A stretch of 64,000 nt of DNA from Cerrena zonata (lineage: Eukaryota > Basidiomycota > Agaricomycetes > Polyporales > Cerrenaceae): contig JASBNA010000046.1 of NCBI GenBank assembly GCA_038087015.1, positions 62,001 to 126,000 of the forward strand, given 5' to 3'. Under the pieces are notes generated by a model, which had not been told where the DNA came from, ran no database searches, and saw only the letters and a list, made by a program, of their open reading frames with translations. Positions 1 through 10,494 of the stretch are shown here, in pieces. The translations under genes were made by a program, and so were the position numbers. The first letter of the stretch is position 1. Each line of letters starts with the position of its first letter.

Positions 1-66
1 TAACATTAAGGAAGTCATCTTCAACTATACGACTCTGAGCCGGTGAGGTCGCGCTCACTCCCGGCT

Positions 67-1218
67 TTAGGGAAAATCCTTCTTGTCCTCTGGTTTCTCC
101 CCGTTGAACATCATCTCCTTCAACTCTTTCATTTCCTCTTCTGAAATCATCGAGGCTAGCTGTCTAACGCTAAATTTTTCGTTCTGGGGGCAATTACGTC
201 CGAGATGGCCGCATTCGCCACACTTGAAGCATCGGCCTTCCTTACGCATTCGGTCTAGATCCATTGGTTCACCTGCTCCACCAAAAGTGACGCCGGTTCC
301 GTCCTTTCGGGTAGGAGCATGTGAAGTAGGGTTGGGAACGTGGTTGTGTACAACAGACGGGTTGTTGGAAGGGTTGTTGCGAGGAGGTCGGAATGCGGAG
401 GTAGTAGCATTGTTAATCCGAGGGGCTCGAAACATCTTTTCTTCTGCTTCGTAAGTGCGACGTTCTCGATCGATTGCAAGAGCGCGAGTCTTCCACTGCC
501 TAAGGGAGAAGGGGGCAGGGTAACTCTTCGCAACTGACTCGCGAAGTTCAAGAGTGAGTCCGTGTTTGAATTCCTTAAGGAGGGCAGTGTTGTTGTAACC
601 TGTATCGACTTCATACTGTTCGAATAACAGTAAGTAATCGTCACAGGAACCCGTCATTCGAATAGATTGGATCTTAGTCTGGGCCGTCGTAGCGGGGCTC
701 GGGTCGGCGAAGGTTTCCCTGAGATCCATTTCAAATTGATCCCAGCCTACCGGATTGGCGATGACCTTCTTGTAGTACTGTTGAGCCCAAGTGCCCGCGC
801 GTCCTCTCTTCATGTAGGATAAGGTAAAGATGATACGTTTAGTTACCCAATCACCGCGACTAAAGCGAGAGGGATCAGCCATGAAGTTCATGTTGAGACT
901 ATGCCAGAACGCATCGAATTTGTCCTGGGCGCCTTCATAATCATCAGGTGATGAAACCTTCATGCGGTCAGCGGAAGTATCGGCGCGTGGGGCACTAGTG
1001 CTTGATAAGACTTTAGCGAAAGCTTGCTTAAGTCCTTCTTCGTTGGTGCTAGTGTCCGGTTGGGTCTGGATCTGTTGAAGTAGGTCCACGAAGGTGTCAA
1101 CAAGTTGGCGGGTTGAACTTTCGGTTCGAGGGGATGTAGTGGTAGTATCGAGATTGGATGTAGAGGGTGGAGCGAGGGGATCGTCAATTGGCATTGATGG
1201 TTCCTGAGATTCGGCCAT
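67..1218 (-). CDS. Retrotransposon Gag polyprotein with CCHC zinc knuckle
   Basis: A 383-residue structural protein that would form the virus-like particle and bind the element's RNA. The N-terminal 90 residues are rich in Ser, Thr and Pro. Residues of about 95-250 form a helical retrotransposon Gag domain, with the usual alternation of Trp/Phe and charged residues. Near residue 330 is a perfect zinc knuckle, CFKCGECGHLGRNC (Cx2Cx4Hx4C). The start is an ATG at 1218. The frame has no stops, so this copy may be young. It is followed in another frame by an open reading frame at 1-66, presumably the beginning of Pol. Gypsy-type is inferred from Gag alone, because reverse transcriptase and integrase are not in the window. 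Confidence 0.85.
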   Translation of the reverse strand: MAESQEPSMPIDDPLAPPSTSNLDTTTTSPRTESSTRQLVDTFVDLLQQIQTQPDTSTNEEGLKQAFAKVLSSTSAPRADTSADRMKVSSPDDYEGAQDKFDAFWHSLNMNFMADPSRFSRGDWVTKRIIFTLSYMKRGRAGTWAQQYYKKVIANPVGWDQFEMDLRETFADPSPATTAQTKIQSIRMTGSCDDYLLLFEQYEVDTGYNNTALLKEFKHGLTLELRESVAKSYPAPFSLRQWKTRALAIDRERRTYEAEEKMFRAPRINNATTSAFRPPRNNPSNNPSVVHNHVPNPTSHAPTRKDGTGVTFGGAGEPMDLDRMRKEGRCFKCGECGHLGRNCPQNEKFSVRQLASMISEEEMKELKEMMFNGEKPEDKKDFP

Positions 1219-1555
1219 ATTAACGAGTGATAAGGCGGAAGTATAGTAAGGATAAAATAAGGGTTGGCGGGTAGGGAGTAATAGGTTCAGAGATAAGTTG
1301 AGTTTGTCGAGGGGAATGTTGAAGTAAGGTGTCGAGCGGAGATCAAAAAAGGAAATACTAAGGTAGTTGAGTAGAGTAGGCGTGCAGCTTCGAGCTTAAT
1401 GTCAGCAACAACAACACATAGAGTGCCTAGGCCACGAGGGTTCGGATCAGGGATAGACGAATAAGGTAATCGAGTGAAAGTAGGGAGCCAGTCAGACTAG
1501 GAGGTCGAGTAGAAGTCGGAGTAAAGACCAGCTCGAAGCTGGAGTTCCTCGACGA

Positions 1556-1802
1556 TGTATACAATGTACTTATACTACCAATACATGCGGAACGGATATA
1601 CTACAAGTCGGAACTGAGTACGGATCGACTATGATACGCAAGCGGTACGGAAGGAAAGGAGCGGATGGCGGCACGTGCGCGGGACGGATAAGGAAGGTGG
1701 ACCGAGATATCCGAGGAGTTCGTGACATGTGGCGTTATTCGAATTTATATTAACTCCGGATCTATCTGCGTCGTCACTAGGTGTCGTCGTTCTTTCGTTA
1801 CA
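1556..1802 (-). repeat. Possible 5' LTR of the Gag element
   Basis: Read on the minus strand, this 247-bp stretch begins TGTAACG and ends GTATACA, a short imperfect inversion of the TG...CA type that ends LTRs. It contains a TATAAAT-like box in its middle and sits about 340 bp upstream of the Gag start. The second LTR is outside the window, so the limits are a guess. Confidence 0.35.
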
Positions 1803-2202
1803 TATTGGCTTTTTCACGATATAACAGCATCCCAGAGGGGTTGAAAATGAGCTGAATCTAGCAAAGGCAAATGAAATACTCCACGATTTCCGGATTGTCA
1901 ACGATATTGATTCACTTGCCCTATACCAGGCATTTGATTGGTCAATAAAAGTTGTAGGCGAGAAAAATTAGCACACATCTTTGATCAAGTCCCTGGGCAA
2001 CGAGATGGACGGATGTACCAGTGATGCTAGGTTTGGGATCGACACACGATGTAGGAGACCAATGATGCCCCCAAGTTGCGTGACCTCGATATCTGGCTTC
2101 GTGGTAGATGTGGCAACAATGTCATTGACGATCGAGACGTATCAGATTACATGATATCTAGAAACTACGAACTTATCAGAATGAGGCTTGCAATGAATGG
2201 AT

Positions 2203-2445
2203 TCAAGAATCAACTTCTGTGCTAAGCAGGTCCTCCGGTTCTATGCTACTAACTTGAAGCCCCAATCCAGAGATACCAAATTCCAGCTTCTCAAAGTCAT
2301 CTTCTAATCCATCCAAGTCCGATTGTTGAGAACCCTGATCGAAACGCCTACAATCATTGAGTCAGGTTATGGATTCGCAAACATCAATCAGGGCCACTTA
2401 CTGGCGAAGTAGTGGAGTCAGATTAAGGACATCATCATCAGGAAA
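2203..2445 (-). pseudogene. 3' end of an unknown gene, truncated at an AT-rich block
   Basis: Two coding-like exons are visible on the minus strand. Exon 2402-2445 ends in a good donor (CA then GTAAGT), the intron is about 54 bp with a TAG acceptor, and exon 2203-2347 ends in TGA at 2203-2205. The joined frame gives an acidic tail with pieces such as DDDVLNLTPLL and GLEDDFEKLEFGISGLG. Upstream of 2445 the frame soon meets a stop and the sequence becomes the AT-rich block, so the 5' part is missing or moved. I do not recognise the protein. It is probably a relic. Confidence 0.4.
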
Positions 2446-4441
2446 AATCCAATTCAGTATTTAGTACAATATAGTGCTAAATAGTGCTAAATAGTCAACA
2501 TAGTCAGGATTCCACTAATTACAAACCCCCCACTATTTGAAGTACTATTAAAGCACTATCAAAGTACTATCAGAGCACTATTTTTCCACTGGTTTGTACT
2601 TTTTAGAAATATTTCTCTCTATTTCCATTTCTCTCAAGTCAAAATTAGAAAACAGCAAAAGTCAATTTTATTTAAAATACAGTAAAACAATTACAATAAG
2701 ATAGTGCTAACAATAACAAAAGGGGATATATAGACAAAGATAGCACTGAAAGTGTCTATGAGCAGATGATATGAAGATATGAAGATGCCAAGAGCTTACA
2801 TTGAGTTGACAAAGATAAGGAAACTTGAACTTGAATATCAGAAGGTCTAATTAGGAGTAGAACAGCTTAATGACTTACCAGAACATTGAATATTGCACCA
2901 AAAAGCAGTGAGAATAGGTGGATAGGGTACCAGAAGGTAGTGTGAAGTACATACTCAAAGCAAACAAAGATAGGATGAAAAGGAATAGCAGCAAAAGGAG
3001 AAGAGACATGGGAGGAAAGAGAGAGAGAGAGAGAGGATGTGGGCGAAGTTTCGAAGTCAAATGGCGACGTGGCAGGGCGCTTGAGGCGGCGTTGGAAAGC
3101 CATGATCCGGGGCTTTCCGATGCACTCTCAACGGCGCTAATCGGATCACAGGAACACAAGATATGATTAGATTGGTCCCAGGCTATCTTCAATCTACCAA
3201 GCAACTTAAAACTTGAGAATCCTTGCTGTTTCTCTACATTATAGGGACATATTATATATCATTAGAGCCGGATTTTTGAGGAGATTCTGAATATGATATC
3301 CATATGTCAAAATTATAGATACTTTATTAGCTATCTTAGAATTACTTTTACAGAAATTGAGAGAAATATTTAGAATCTTCAATTTGTCAAAGTTTAGTTT
3401 CAATTTCAGGTATCTAAAAAGCACTAATCTACTGTACTATACAACCAGCTTAGCTATATTCATAGTTTACATCAAATTTGATATGATTCCTGGCATTATT
3501 TTGTAGGTAATTATTATAGTAGAATATAGCTGTAAAAATTATAGAAGTCTTTGGCTAAAAATCAAATAACCATATTTTAATTAAATTCAATTAGCAATAT
3601 AAGGGAAATGCCTAATTTTATATAGTATTTCAGAGTATCAATAGCAAATAAAAGTGCTGATTTAATGCTAATTTAAAAAAGAGATTTTTCCTAATGCATA
3701 TTTTGATATAGTAGCTTTCAGGTTATAGACCAGTGCTACTAGAATAGAGGAATGTTACATATTCTATATCAACAATTTCACTAATGAAGCTACATTCAAT
3801 ACTATTATTTATTTTTAATATATTTTAGATGATATTATTTTATGGCCAGTAATTGTTTTACAGTTAGCAAAGCTACTTTGTGGTCAATAAAGTGAGAGAC
3901 AGTATACAATAGTAGTAAAAATAGATCAGATAATCTCAAGGGAAATATTACATTTCTCTATAGTTAGTACAATTATTATGCAGTCAGCATAACAAAAACT
4001 GTAAGAAATTATATGCAAAATTAATAAATATTATAGTCTAACAAAATTATTTTGTAATTAGTAATACTGAAAAATAATAGACAAAGTTAGTATAGCTATA
4101 ATAATATTTTCATTAGATATTATTAGAAATTTGAGAAAGATTAGGATTCAACTAGAGCTATTACAATTGAGTATATTTCAATCAGCACATATCAGACAAA
4201 AGGATTTTTTCTAATGTTTCAAAGTAAGTTATCAACTATCTTGCAGATATCATAATTATAACAACTAGTTTATATAATATAGATTTTATTATTTATATGC
4301 AAAGATATATAGTTTGCATAGTGAGAATAGTAATTTGCTAATGAATTTAGTAACTGTAGGAAAAAAATAGTATTGATAGTAGTCTGATAGTAGTGATAGT
4401 GATTTTATAGTACTAAAAAGTGATTTGGGTTTTTCCTGATG
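2436..4441. repeat. AT-rich block bounded by an imperfect 32-bp inverted repeat
   Basis: This stretch of about 2 kb is far richer in A and T than its surroundings and has no credible coding frame. Its two edges match in inverted orientation: 2436-2467 against 4410-4441, 27 of 32 positions by eye, sharing CATCAGGAAAAA and TTTAGTAC. Just inside each edge are many copies of AGTGCTA, AGTACTAT and AGCACTAT-like heptamers in both orientations. A GC-richer island with a (GA)n run lies at about 2990-3180. The structure resembles a degenerate non-autonomous TIR element that landed in the secreted-protein pseudogene on its right. No clear target duplication was found. Confidence 0.45.
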
Positions 4442-4639
4442 ATTCTGCTCGGTCTTTGACCTTTCAGAACCATCAGAAATGAGAGTAGACCTGCATCGCA
4501 GCATACATGTTTTAAAAACGACAAAAATGCTACGAAAAACGACTTGCCTGATAGAGATAGGAATGGCAGCGATCGACGTGATGAGGGAGAAGACCGCAAC
4601 CAATGAGGTTAGAACAACAAAGTTTATCATATGCACCAT
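4410..4639 (-). pseudogene. Truncated small secreted protein gene (paralogue of 6325-6685)
   Basis: The ATG at 4639 starts a hydrophobic signal peptide ending in SIAAIP. A GC-AG intron (CAG then GCAAGT) lies at the same phase-2 position as in the intact paralogue at 6325-6685, and a second exon begins with STLISDGSE. That exon then runs straight into the AT-rich block at about 4410-4441, so the third exon of the paralogue is missing. Promoter and 5' leader (4640-4850) still align with those of the paralogue, including TATAAATA. The frame stays open to 4289 through AT-rich sequence, but that tail looks accidental. Confidence 0.55.
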
Positions 4640-5845
4640 TATAGATATTGTGGGTCAAAAAAGGACCTAGGAAAGATATTAGTTAAGTTTGTATAATAGC
4701 GTAGGAGGAATGAACTAACTATTCAGTACTTGTTTGGGAGCGCAGCTCTGACTTGAACGAAATTTCTCTTCTCATATTTATAGATACTAGAACCAGTGTC
4801 ATTTCTAGAATGACCATCACAGTCCGACCTCATGAAGGGGTCGAGACTACGATATCAAGCTCTGTCAGAAAACCATCAGATACAATGAAGATATCAACAA
4901 AGTAGTAGTTGGACTTAATCGATTTGCTGCTGTACAATACAGAGCATCGCAGAAGATCAGTCGAGAGGATGATACGTATGCTCTATTAAGCTCAACATTC
5001 TCTATTCCAATCTCTAATATCATGTGTACTACCCAGCTTACACATGATGGTCTTCATGTATAGTAATTCAACCAGTATCGAGACGAGGGTCGGAGTGTCA
5101 CTAACTTGACAACTTGCATCCACGATCATGATGGGTGACATGCAAGCGCCACAGAACTATCTCTCCCTAGGCGTTCATACAAAGTTGAATGTATTTCGAC
5201 GACTCACAGGGACCCCCAGATCCCAATTAGGACATTTTGGAGACGGCTAACATCATGCTTCGCAGATCATATCTCGCCAGTGAAGATGCTCGGGGTGGTC
5301 ATCGGTCTCCACGCATTGCCTATTTGAAACACAACGCAATGCGGAAATATGAAGCACTCTCCAAGGTGGGTCCATACGAAATGTCGAGATGGAAATGGCT
5401 TCCGAATTGCGGCTATCAATGAGCCAAGTTCAATCCTAATTTGCTTCTCTTTTTTTGTAAATCATCTTGTTTAGGCTTGGCCTTCACACTACCGTCCTTC
5501 GATTGTATCCACATGCATCCGTAACACGGCTTGCTCAGTTTGTACGTGTCGAAGAAATGGGTTGACCATATTCAAGCACTGTTCAGCTTCGTCGTCTCCT
5601 ATTCATCATAAGATGATCATCTTTGCGATAAGAATACACAGTATAGCCTGCTAGTGTTAGACAATGTCAATGCCTGATATTGGCGTTGATGCATGCAGAC
5701 GGGTTTCACAAAAGGGAAGTCGTCTGTACAATGTTCTGCAGGTTGACTCCTCCACACACAAGTTTACTCAGTGCCAATCGGTGAGTAAGGCCCCTTGAAG
5801 TATCCTTTAGAAATTCACTTAACCAGCATTAGTATTTCCCTTAGG
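4640..5845. other. Intergenic region with duplicated promoter segments
   Basis: No gene is seen. 4700-4930 aligns with 6790-6960, the upstream regions of two paralogous secreted-protein genes, including a TATAAATA box (minus strand, 4775-4782). 5146-5200 and 5570-5800 align, inverted, with 43,160-43,220 and with 41,520-41,890. 5787 begins a likely 5'-UTR intron (GTGAGT) of the gene at 5846. Confidence 0.6.
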
Positions 5846-6120
5846 ATGTTCATGAACTTCCTATATATGTTTGCCATAATGGTATTTTCTACTCCCTTGC
5901 ACGCCGCTCCTATAGAAACGTACGTTCCCTATCAGTTCATACTTTCTCTATCATATTCTCAATACGATCTTCTCGTCCTAGTCCCGCTCTACCGGCCAGA
6001 GAGTTCCGCGTCGATGTGATTAATTTTGTTGGAGGGATCGAGCCAGATGAGTCTGACATTGCTGATGTTTTGTCTTCGAACTTCGACACCATTAACTTAA
6101 AAAAAGTATTCAAAATCTAA
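5846..6120 (+). CDS. Small secreted protein, 70 aa (family member 1)
   Basis: Exon 1 (5846-5919) codes for a hydrophobic signal peptide ending in HAAPIE. A phase-2 intron follows (GTACGT to CTAG, 5920-5981), then exon 2 (5982-6120) ending in TAA. A further intron appears to lie in the 5' UTR between 5787 and the ATG. The mature part contains DIADVLSSNFDT, which matches DIADFLASNFNT in the paralogue at 41216-41448; the two genes also match in promoter and 5' leader. No known domain or cysteine pattern is seen. It is predicted to be secreted; its role is unknown. Confidence 0.6.
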
Positions 6121-6324
6121 TATACTAAATAAGTTCCCCGACGCATGGATAGGTATTGCCTCTGGCATGCCACTTTCTGAAAAAACGAGGCGATAAATAT
6201 ATATATTTGCCCTTTGCCAAGTATCCTACATGGGAACACTGTTTATATCCCGTTATTGACCTCGTTATGTGCGATGTTTTCACAGTTGCGTAGTCTTTTC
6301 ACCAAGTGCAAAGTTGCTTGGGGG

Positions 6325-6685
6325 TTAGACTACAACGTCACTAAAGCCATGGGTTCCAGCGGTACCGGTATGCACATTCTGGAGGCCAACCTGAGATTCT
6401 CCCGCCTGTGAAGGCCTATAGTTCATGAGTAGGTTTATGTGTTCACTTGCATCGAGCAACGATACTTACATTAGAAGTGATGGAATTTTTCCATCATTTT
6501 GCTTCTTCTCGAATGTTTTAGAATCACCGGAAAGACTTGACCTGTATCGCAACGTAAGCATAAGCATTTAGAAAATACGAAAATGGATGCCATAGTCCAA
6601 CTCACCCCACACTGACAGGAGCAGCGGAGATTGACGCAACAAAGGATAAAATCGTAACCAGCGAAGACAGGATGGCGAAGTGCAT
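6325..6685 (-). CDS. Small secreted protein, about 80 aa (family member 2)
   Basis: Three exons are inferred. Exon 1 starts at the ATG at 6685 and codes for a signal peptide ending in SISAAPVSV; a phase-2 GTGAGT intron follows. Exon 2 reads SSLSGDSKTFEKK and ends before GTAAGT. Exon 3 (about 6325-6417) ends in DVVV and a TAA at 6325-6327. All joins are in frame with typical acceptors. It has no cysteines in the mature part and no recognised domain. It is the intact paralogue of the broken gene at 4410-4639. A TATAAATA box lies about 160 bp upstream of the start (6846-6853). Confidence 0.6.
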
Positions 6686-6845
6686 TGTGTGTATTTCAGA
6701 AGTTGCAAATATCGGGTAGGTATATGAGGAAAATGACTAGCGTGAGGGGTTAGCTAGGCAGTACAATTTAATGGTGAAGGGCGATCTTACTTTTCAGTAC
6801 CTGCTTGGGAGCGCAGCTCTGGCTTGAACGAAATATTTCTCCTTG

Positions 6846-6853
6846 TATTTATA
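6846..6853 (-). promoter_or_regulatory. TATA box of the 6325-6685 gene
   Basis: TATAAATA on the minus strand. It is conserved at the same relative position (4775-4782) upstream of the truncated paralogue, along with about 150 bp of flanking sequence. Confidence 0.5.
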
Positions 6854-6859
6854 GACAAA

Positions 6860-8534
6860 ACCAGCGTCATTCTCCAGTGATTCAAAGAGCCGGAGCTACG
6901 ATATCATGTTCTGTCAGGAAAATATCAGATGGATGAGAAGATTAACAAGGTAGTAGTTTATCTTTATCCTTAGCCACCCAATTCTCACAAGCGACAGTAG
7001 ACCAACGTAGCCTGATTCACCTACGGGCTTTTCCGAGTGCTAAGGAAACACAAAGAAGCAATCGTTCAGCGTAACTAAAATAGTATACAAGAAGATGTGA
7101 AGAGACAACCGAGACGGCCTCTCAAACAACGAATGTATTTGAATTAACATCTTCATCTTCTACGATTTGTTACGTCGTAAGACACGACCGACACAACCGA
7201 CATCAAGTTTAACAATGTTGACATAGCAAAGCCTATGCCCATGTTCCCATGTTAACACGTCCGGTGGTCGGCGGCAATGTTGAACAATAGAACCAGAAAC
7301 ACCAGATACAATGACTAGAGTTTTGAGTTTTGGCAAGGGAAACACTATGTCGTGATAGAAGATGTTCAATACGACCAGGCTTGCGTACAGGTCACAACCA
7401 CAATCTGAGTCATATCAGATCTTGATGGGAACACCTAGGCGGCCCAAAGACCTAAGAATCATTATGTGTTAACCTTCGTAGAAAATGTAGAACTTACGTC
7501 AACTATTGTAACACACCATCACCGTTTGAATCACCTGAGGTTAAGCACTGGGACATTTAATAAGATACGAAAACGAACGCCGGGTGAAGCTTCCGGGTCA
7601 ATGGGTGACGATGAGGGTACTGACGAAAGTAGTACGTCCAACGAAAGTGGCGGAGTAACTTCATGCAGATAGGCCCAGACGCGGACAACGGAATATGATT
7701 CACGGATAGTGATAGCAACATTCAAGTTGTAGCCGTTGATAATGGTTGCGGTACTTACCTTCCGAGCCCAAATTGTTACTGTAGTGGAGAAACGCGAAGG
7801 TGACCTGTGTTGTTACATCGAATCCATAGTAATAGAAAGATGTAGAGCTCACTGGCGTCCGAAGAAAAGAAAAGGAATAAAAAGATGAGAGGTCTGCGAG
7901 CTCGAAAACCGGGACCAGATTCTACCAGCGCCTATCCTCCGGGAGACAAGACCTAGGGCCACAACGTCTTCGTGTTAGAGGTCATTAACCCGCCACTGAC
8001 TCGGAGGAGAAGGATGTCGTCTCGACTTGACTCGGAGTAAGCGATGCTTTACATAAGCTATTTGAAATTCTATATATAGAGATAGAGCTTCCATATATGG
8101 GTAACTTCTCCAGATGAGGCAACTGCTTTGTATATGACGAAGATTGTGATGGTCAATTCCGTTACAACTTACACGGTCACGATAGCCTCACATCATGGAA
8201 CAGCGTAGTATATAACGTCTCATAGCACTCATGCATGGAACATCGTGGATACACTTGGAGTCTGTATTTAGCATCGACAGCCCTGCAGGAACAACTTCGC
8301 CTATTGATACCCCTTACTGACTACTAAATCCTCGTCTGCCTTCTTCGTATCACGCCTCCGTTCCTCTTCGCATCTCTTCTCCTCTCTGCATTCCCAGTAT
8401 CTTTGGAAGGGACCTTATGACGTACCCCTCACGAAGATGACATATATACTCCCCTATATCTCTCACGCCACAATGATCTAGTAACCCCAACTATGACACC
8501 GATGCCAGGATCCATTGTTAGCTCCATCCTTCAC
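6860..8534. other. Intergenic region without a supported gene
   Basis: Only short frames without good codon character or splice support are present. 6860-6960 is the duplicated promoter region of the secreted-protein gene at its left. From about 8300 the sequence turns into a pyrimidine-rich promoter for the gene at 8620. Confidence 0.5.
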
Positions 8535-8542
8535 TATATAAA
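8535..8542 (+). promoter_or_regulatory. TATA box of the CsbD-like gene
   Basis: TATATAAA lies 78 bp upstream of the ATG at 8620, in a CT-rich promoter. Confidence 0.5.
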
Positions 8543-8619
8543 TCTCAAGCAAACAGTTTCAAATTTATAGCATTTCACCATCACCAACTCTGAAACTACT
8601 TACTGATTAGCATCATATC

Positions 8620-9258
8620 ATGTCGTCCGACCAATCTACCTACCCCGGTCCTAACGAGTTCACGTTACAACCACCTCCTGAGCACCACGTTCACAGAGAT
8701 TCTGAAATACTTCCCGGATTCAAAGGCTCATCGGGTCCTACTCACAACTACGATGCTTCCGTCACAAATGACGAGCAGACTTGGCGACCAAATGGCGAGA
8801 AAGCTTTCGGTGCTGGCTCCGATACAAACGCAATAATGAGCGGGGGTCAACACCGTGCTGATCCCGACAGCATCCAGCAGAGAGAAGGTAAAAATCCTTT
8901 TGCTGACAACCGACCTATGGATGTTCAGCCTATCAACCAAGGTCTGTATCCTACATACATGGATTATTGATGCTATGCGATAACTGATTCCAATCCTCGA
9001 CTTGTAGGCGGCGTTGCCATCGGTGGCCGAGACGACGTTCCCGAGGGACATGCTAAATTCACTGACAAGATGGTAGGGAAGACACAGAAGGTGAATACAA
9101 TCCTTCACCGCTCATGTATATACGGTCTTCTCACTTTGATGCTGGTATAGGTTGCCGGGAAGATGATGGGGAAGCCCGAGCTTCATGAGAAGGGAGAGCT
9201 CCGTGAAGCGGGTGGCAAAGCAGCCGCCCTCGGTGCAGCACAAGCCCCTCATGATTAA
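8620..9258 (+). CDS. CsbD-like stress-response protein
   Basis: Three exons: 8620-8941, 9008-9090 and 9151-9258. All joins keep frame, with GT-AG introns of 66 and 60 bp. The N-terminal part (about 107 residues) is polar and low in complexity, with DNRPMDVQ near its end. The C-terminal 60 residues are glycine-, lysine- and glutamate-rich with a repeated pattern, KMVGKTQKVAGKMMGKPELH followed by EKGELREAGGK. That spacing is typical of the CsbD/YjbJ family, induced by general stress in bacteria and common in filamentous fungi. No signal peptide is seen, so a soluble protein is expected. The biochemical role of the family is unknown. Confidence 0.75.
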
Positions 9259-9674
9259 CTTTCTCGCTATTGCAAAGAAGTCTATGCAACCATCACGACA
9301 TATCCTGTACATTAGATACATAGTAAAATAATTGCATTCTATCTGTATAATCGAATGTTAGTCAAAGGGAAAGATATCAATCACCTGCCGGCGTATAAGG
9401 TTCTGATGCCCGAGCGCATCGGGTTTGCTTGTTGTACGAGGTCACATTGCGACGCTGTATCTCCCAATGCGCCATAGAATGTTCGTGTATTTTATATTGA
9501 GAAGACTAGAGGCTCCCTGGACGTTGGCAGAATCACACCACACTTTAAAACTTCCGCTTCGAGACGTCCAGCGCTGCCCAGGCATCAAAACACATTGCCT
9601 CTTTATCCACCCAGTTTCAATAAATAGCCAGTGTATTTCATTTGGCGTTCACATACTTGCCCGCCCACGAGGTC
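9259..9674. other. Intergenic region
   Basis: 3' flank of the CsbD-like gene and promoter of the next gene. Open frames here lack start context and splice support; no gene is seen. Confidence 0.5.
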
Positions 9675-9681
9675 TATATAA
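9675..9681 (+). promoter_or_regulatory. TATA box of the 9757 gene
   Basis: TATATAA lies 82 bp upstream of the ATG at 9757. Confidence 0.4.
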
Positions 9682-9756
9682 CTTAGGTTCCAAGTCTATC
9701 ATTCACCCTCTTTCAAGATAGATCTAATATTCCTGGCCGCTTTGGCACTTGCACCA

Positions 9757-10429
9757 ATGGTGCCCCCAAATCGTCCCCGTCCTCATACTATTGACTTCAG
9801 TCGAGGCTATGGCTATGATTATTCTAGCGTCATCGATATTGGACCTCATACTATGAGTCCGACCAGCACTACCTTCGCTGATCGCGACGATGCTGCAACT
9901 TTAACCGACGAAAAAGAAGAGAGAGATATGGAGAGACACCGACTGAGAAGAGCAAGAGCCGCCGGAAAGTTCTTCAGCTGGTGTACCGTTGATGGTGTTG
10001 GGCCTATCATCGTGGAGAGGGATAATACCCCTAGCACCAGTCAGGCGAGCAGTCGTCGAGCGAGCCAACAAAGCCAGGAGAGCAGAGAAAGAGAGAAAGA
10101 GCGCGAGAAAGAGATGCAGAGGGCTCGAAAGGAGGAAAAACGACGACGCAGGGGTAAGCGTATTTGTGCTAGTCGACTGAAGGATGTATTTAACGTTGAT
10201 GTGATGTCGATAGCGAGCTATGACGTTCGTGGCGTACGAGAGCCAGGAACCAAATTCGCCTTCGCAGTGAAGGTGATCGAGAAAATCAAATGGGTGAGTA
10301 CAATTGTATACGGGTCCGTATCATTACCGAAGGAACGAAGAGTGTTAACCTCAACGTACCTAGATCGCCCGACGGACCAGGTCGCCGCGCACACCAGAGC
10401 TTCCGATCCAGGATCCGATCATGATTTGA
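9757..10429 (+). CDS. Unknown basic protein, about 205 aa
   Basis: The first ATG in the long frame is at 9757 (the frame is open upstream, but only from a TTG). Exon 1 is 9757-10293. A 70-bp GTGAGT-TAG intron leads to exon 2, 10364-10429, ending in TGA; reading through the intron is possible but less likely. An acidic segment rich in Asp and Thr is followed by about 50 residues of Arg, Glu and Lys (REREKEREKE), probably a charged helix, and then by a short ordered region with FNVDVMSIASYD. It has no signal peptide and no recognised domain. A nuclear or ribonucleoprotein role would be a guess. Confidence 0.55.
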
Positions 10430-10494
10430 ATTCACAATCCAAACCTTCGATGGGATCGCTCCCAATGACATTCCCAGTCATCATACTTTACGAG

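Larger units (their letters stand above)
1..1802 (-). mobile_element. LTR retrotransposon, 5' part (Ty3/gypsy-like)
   Basis: A retroelement lies on the minus strand with its 5' end to the right. It consists of a possible 5' LTR (1556-1802), an untranslated leader (1219-1555), a complete Gag gene (67-1218), and the start of an open Pol-like frame at 1-66 that leaves the window. Gag and the frame after it differ in phase, so Pol would need a frameshift, reinitiation or a separate start. The Gag type, with a single CCHC knuckle at its C-terminus, fits Ty3/gypsy elements of Agaricomycetes. The 3' LTR, and so any target duplication, is outside the window. Confidence 0.75.

Noticed and set aside
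1219..1555. Primer-binding site next to the possible LTR
   Set aside because: No stretch starting with TGG directly after the proposed LTR end could be matched to a tRNA 3' end by eye.
2468..4409. RIP-like decay as the cause of high AT content
   Set aside because: Classical RIP is an ascomycete process. The block has discrete edges with an inverted repeat, which fits an insertion better.
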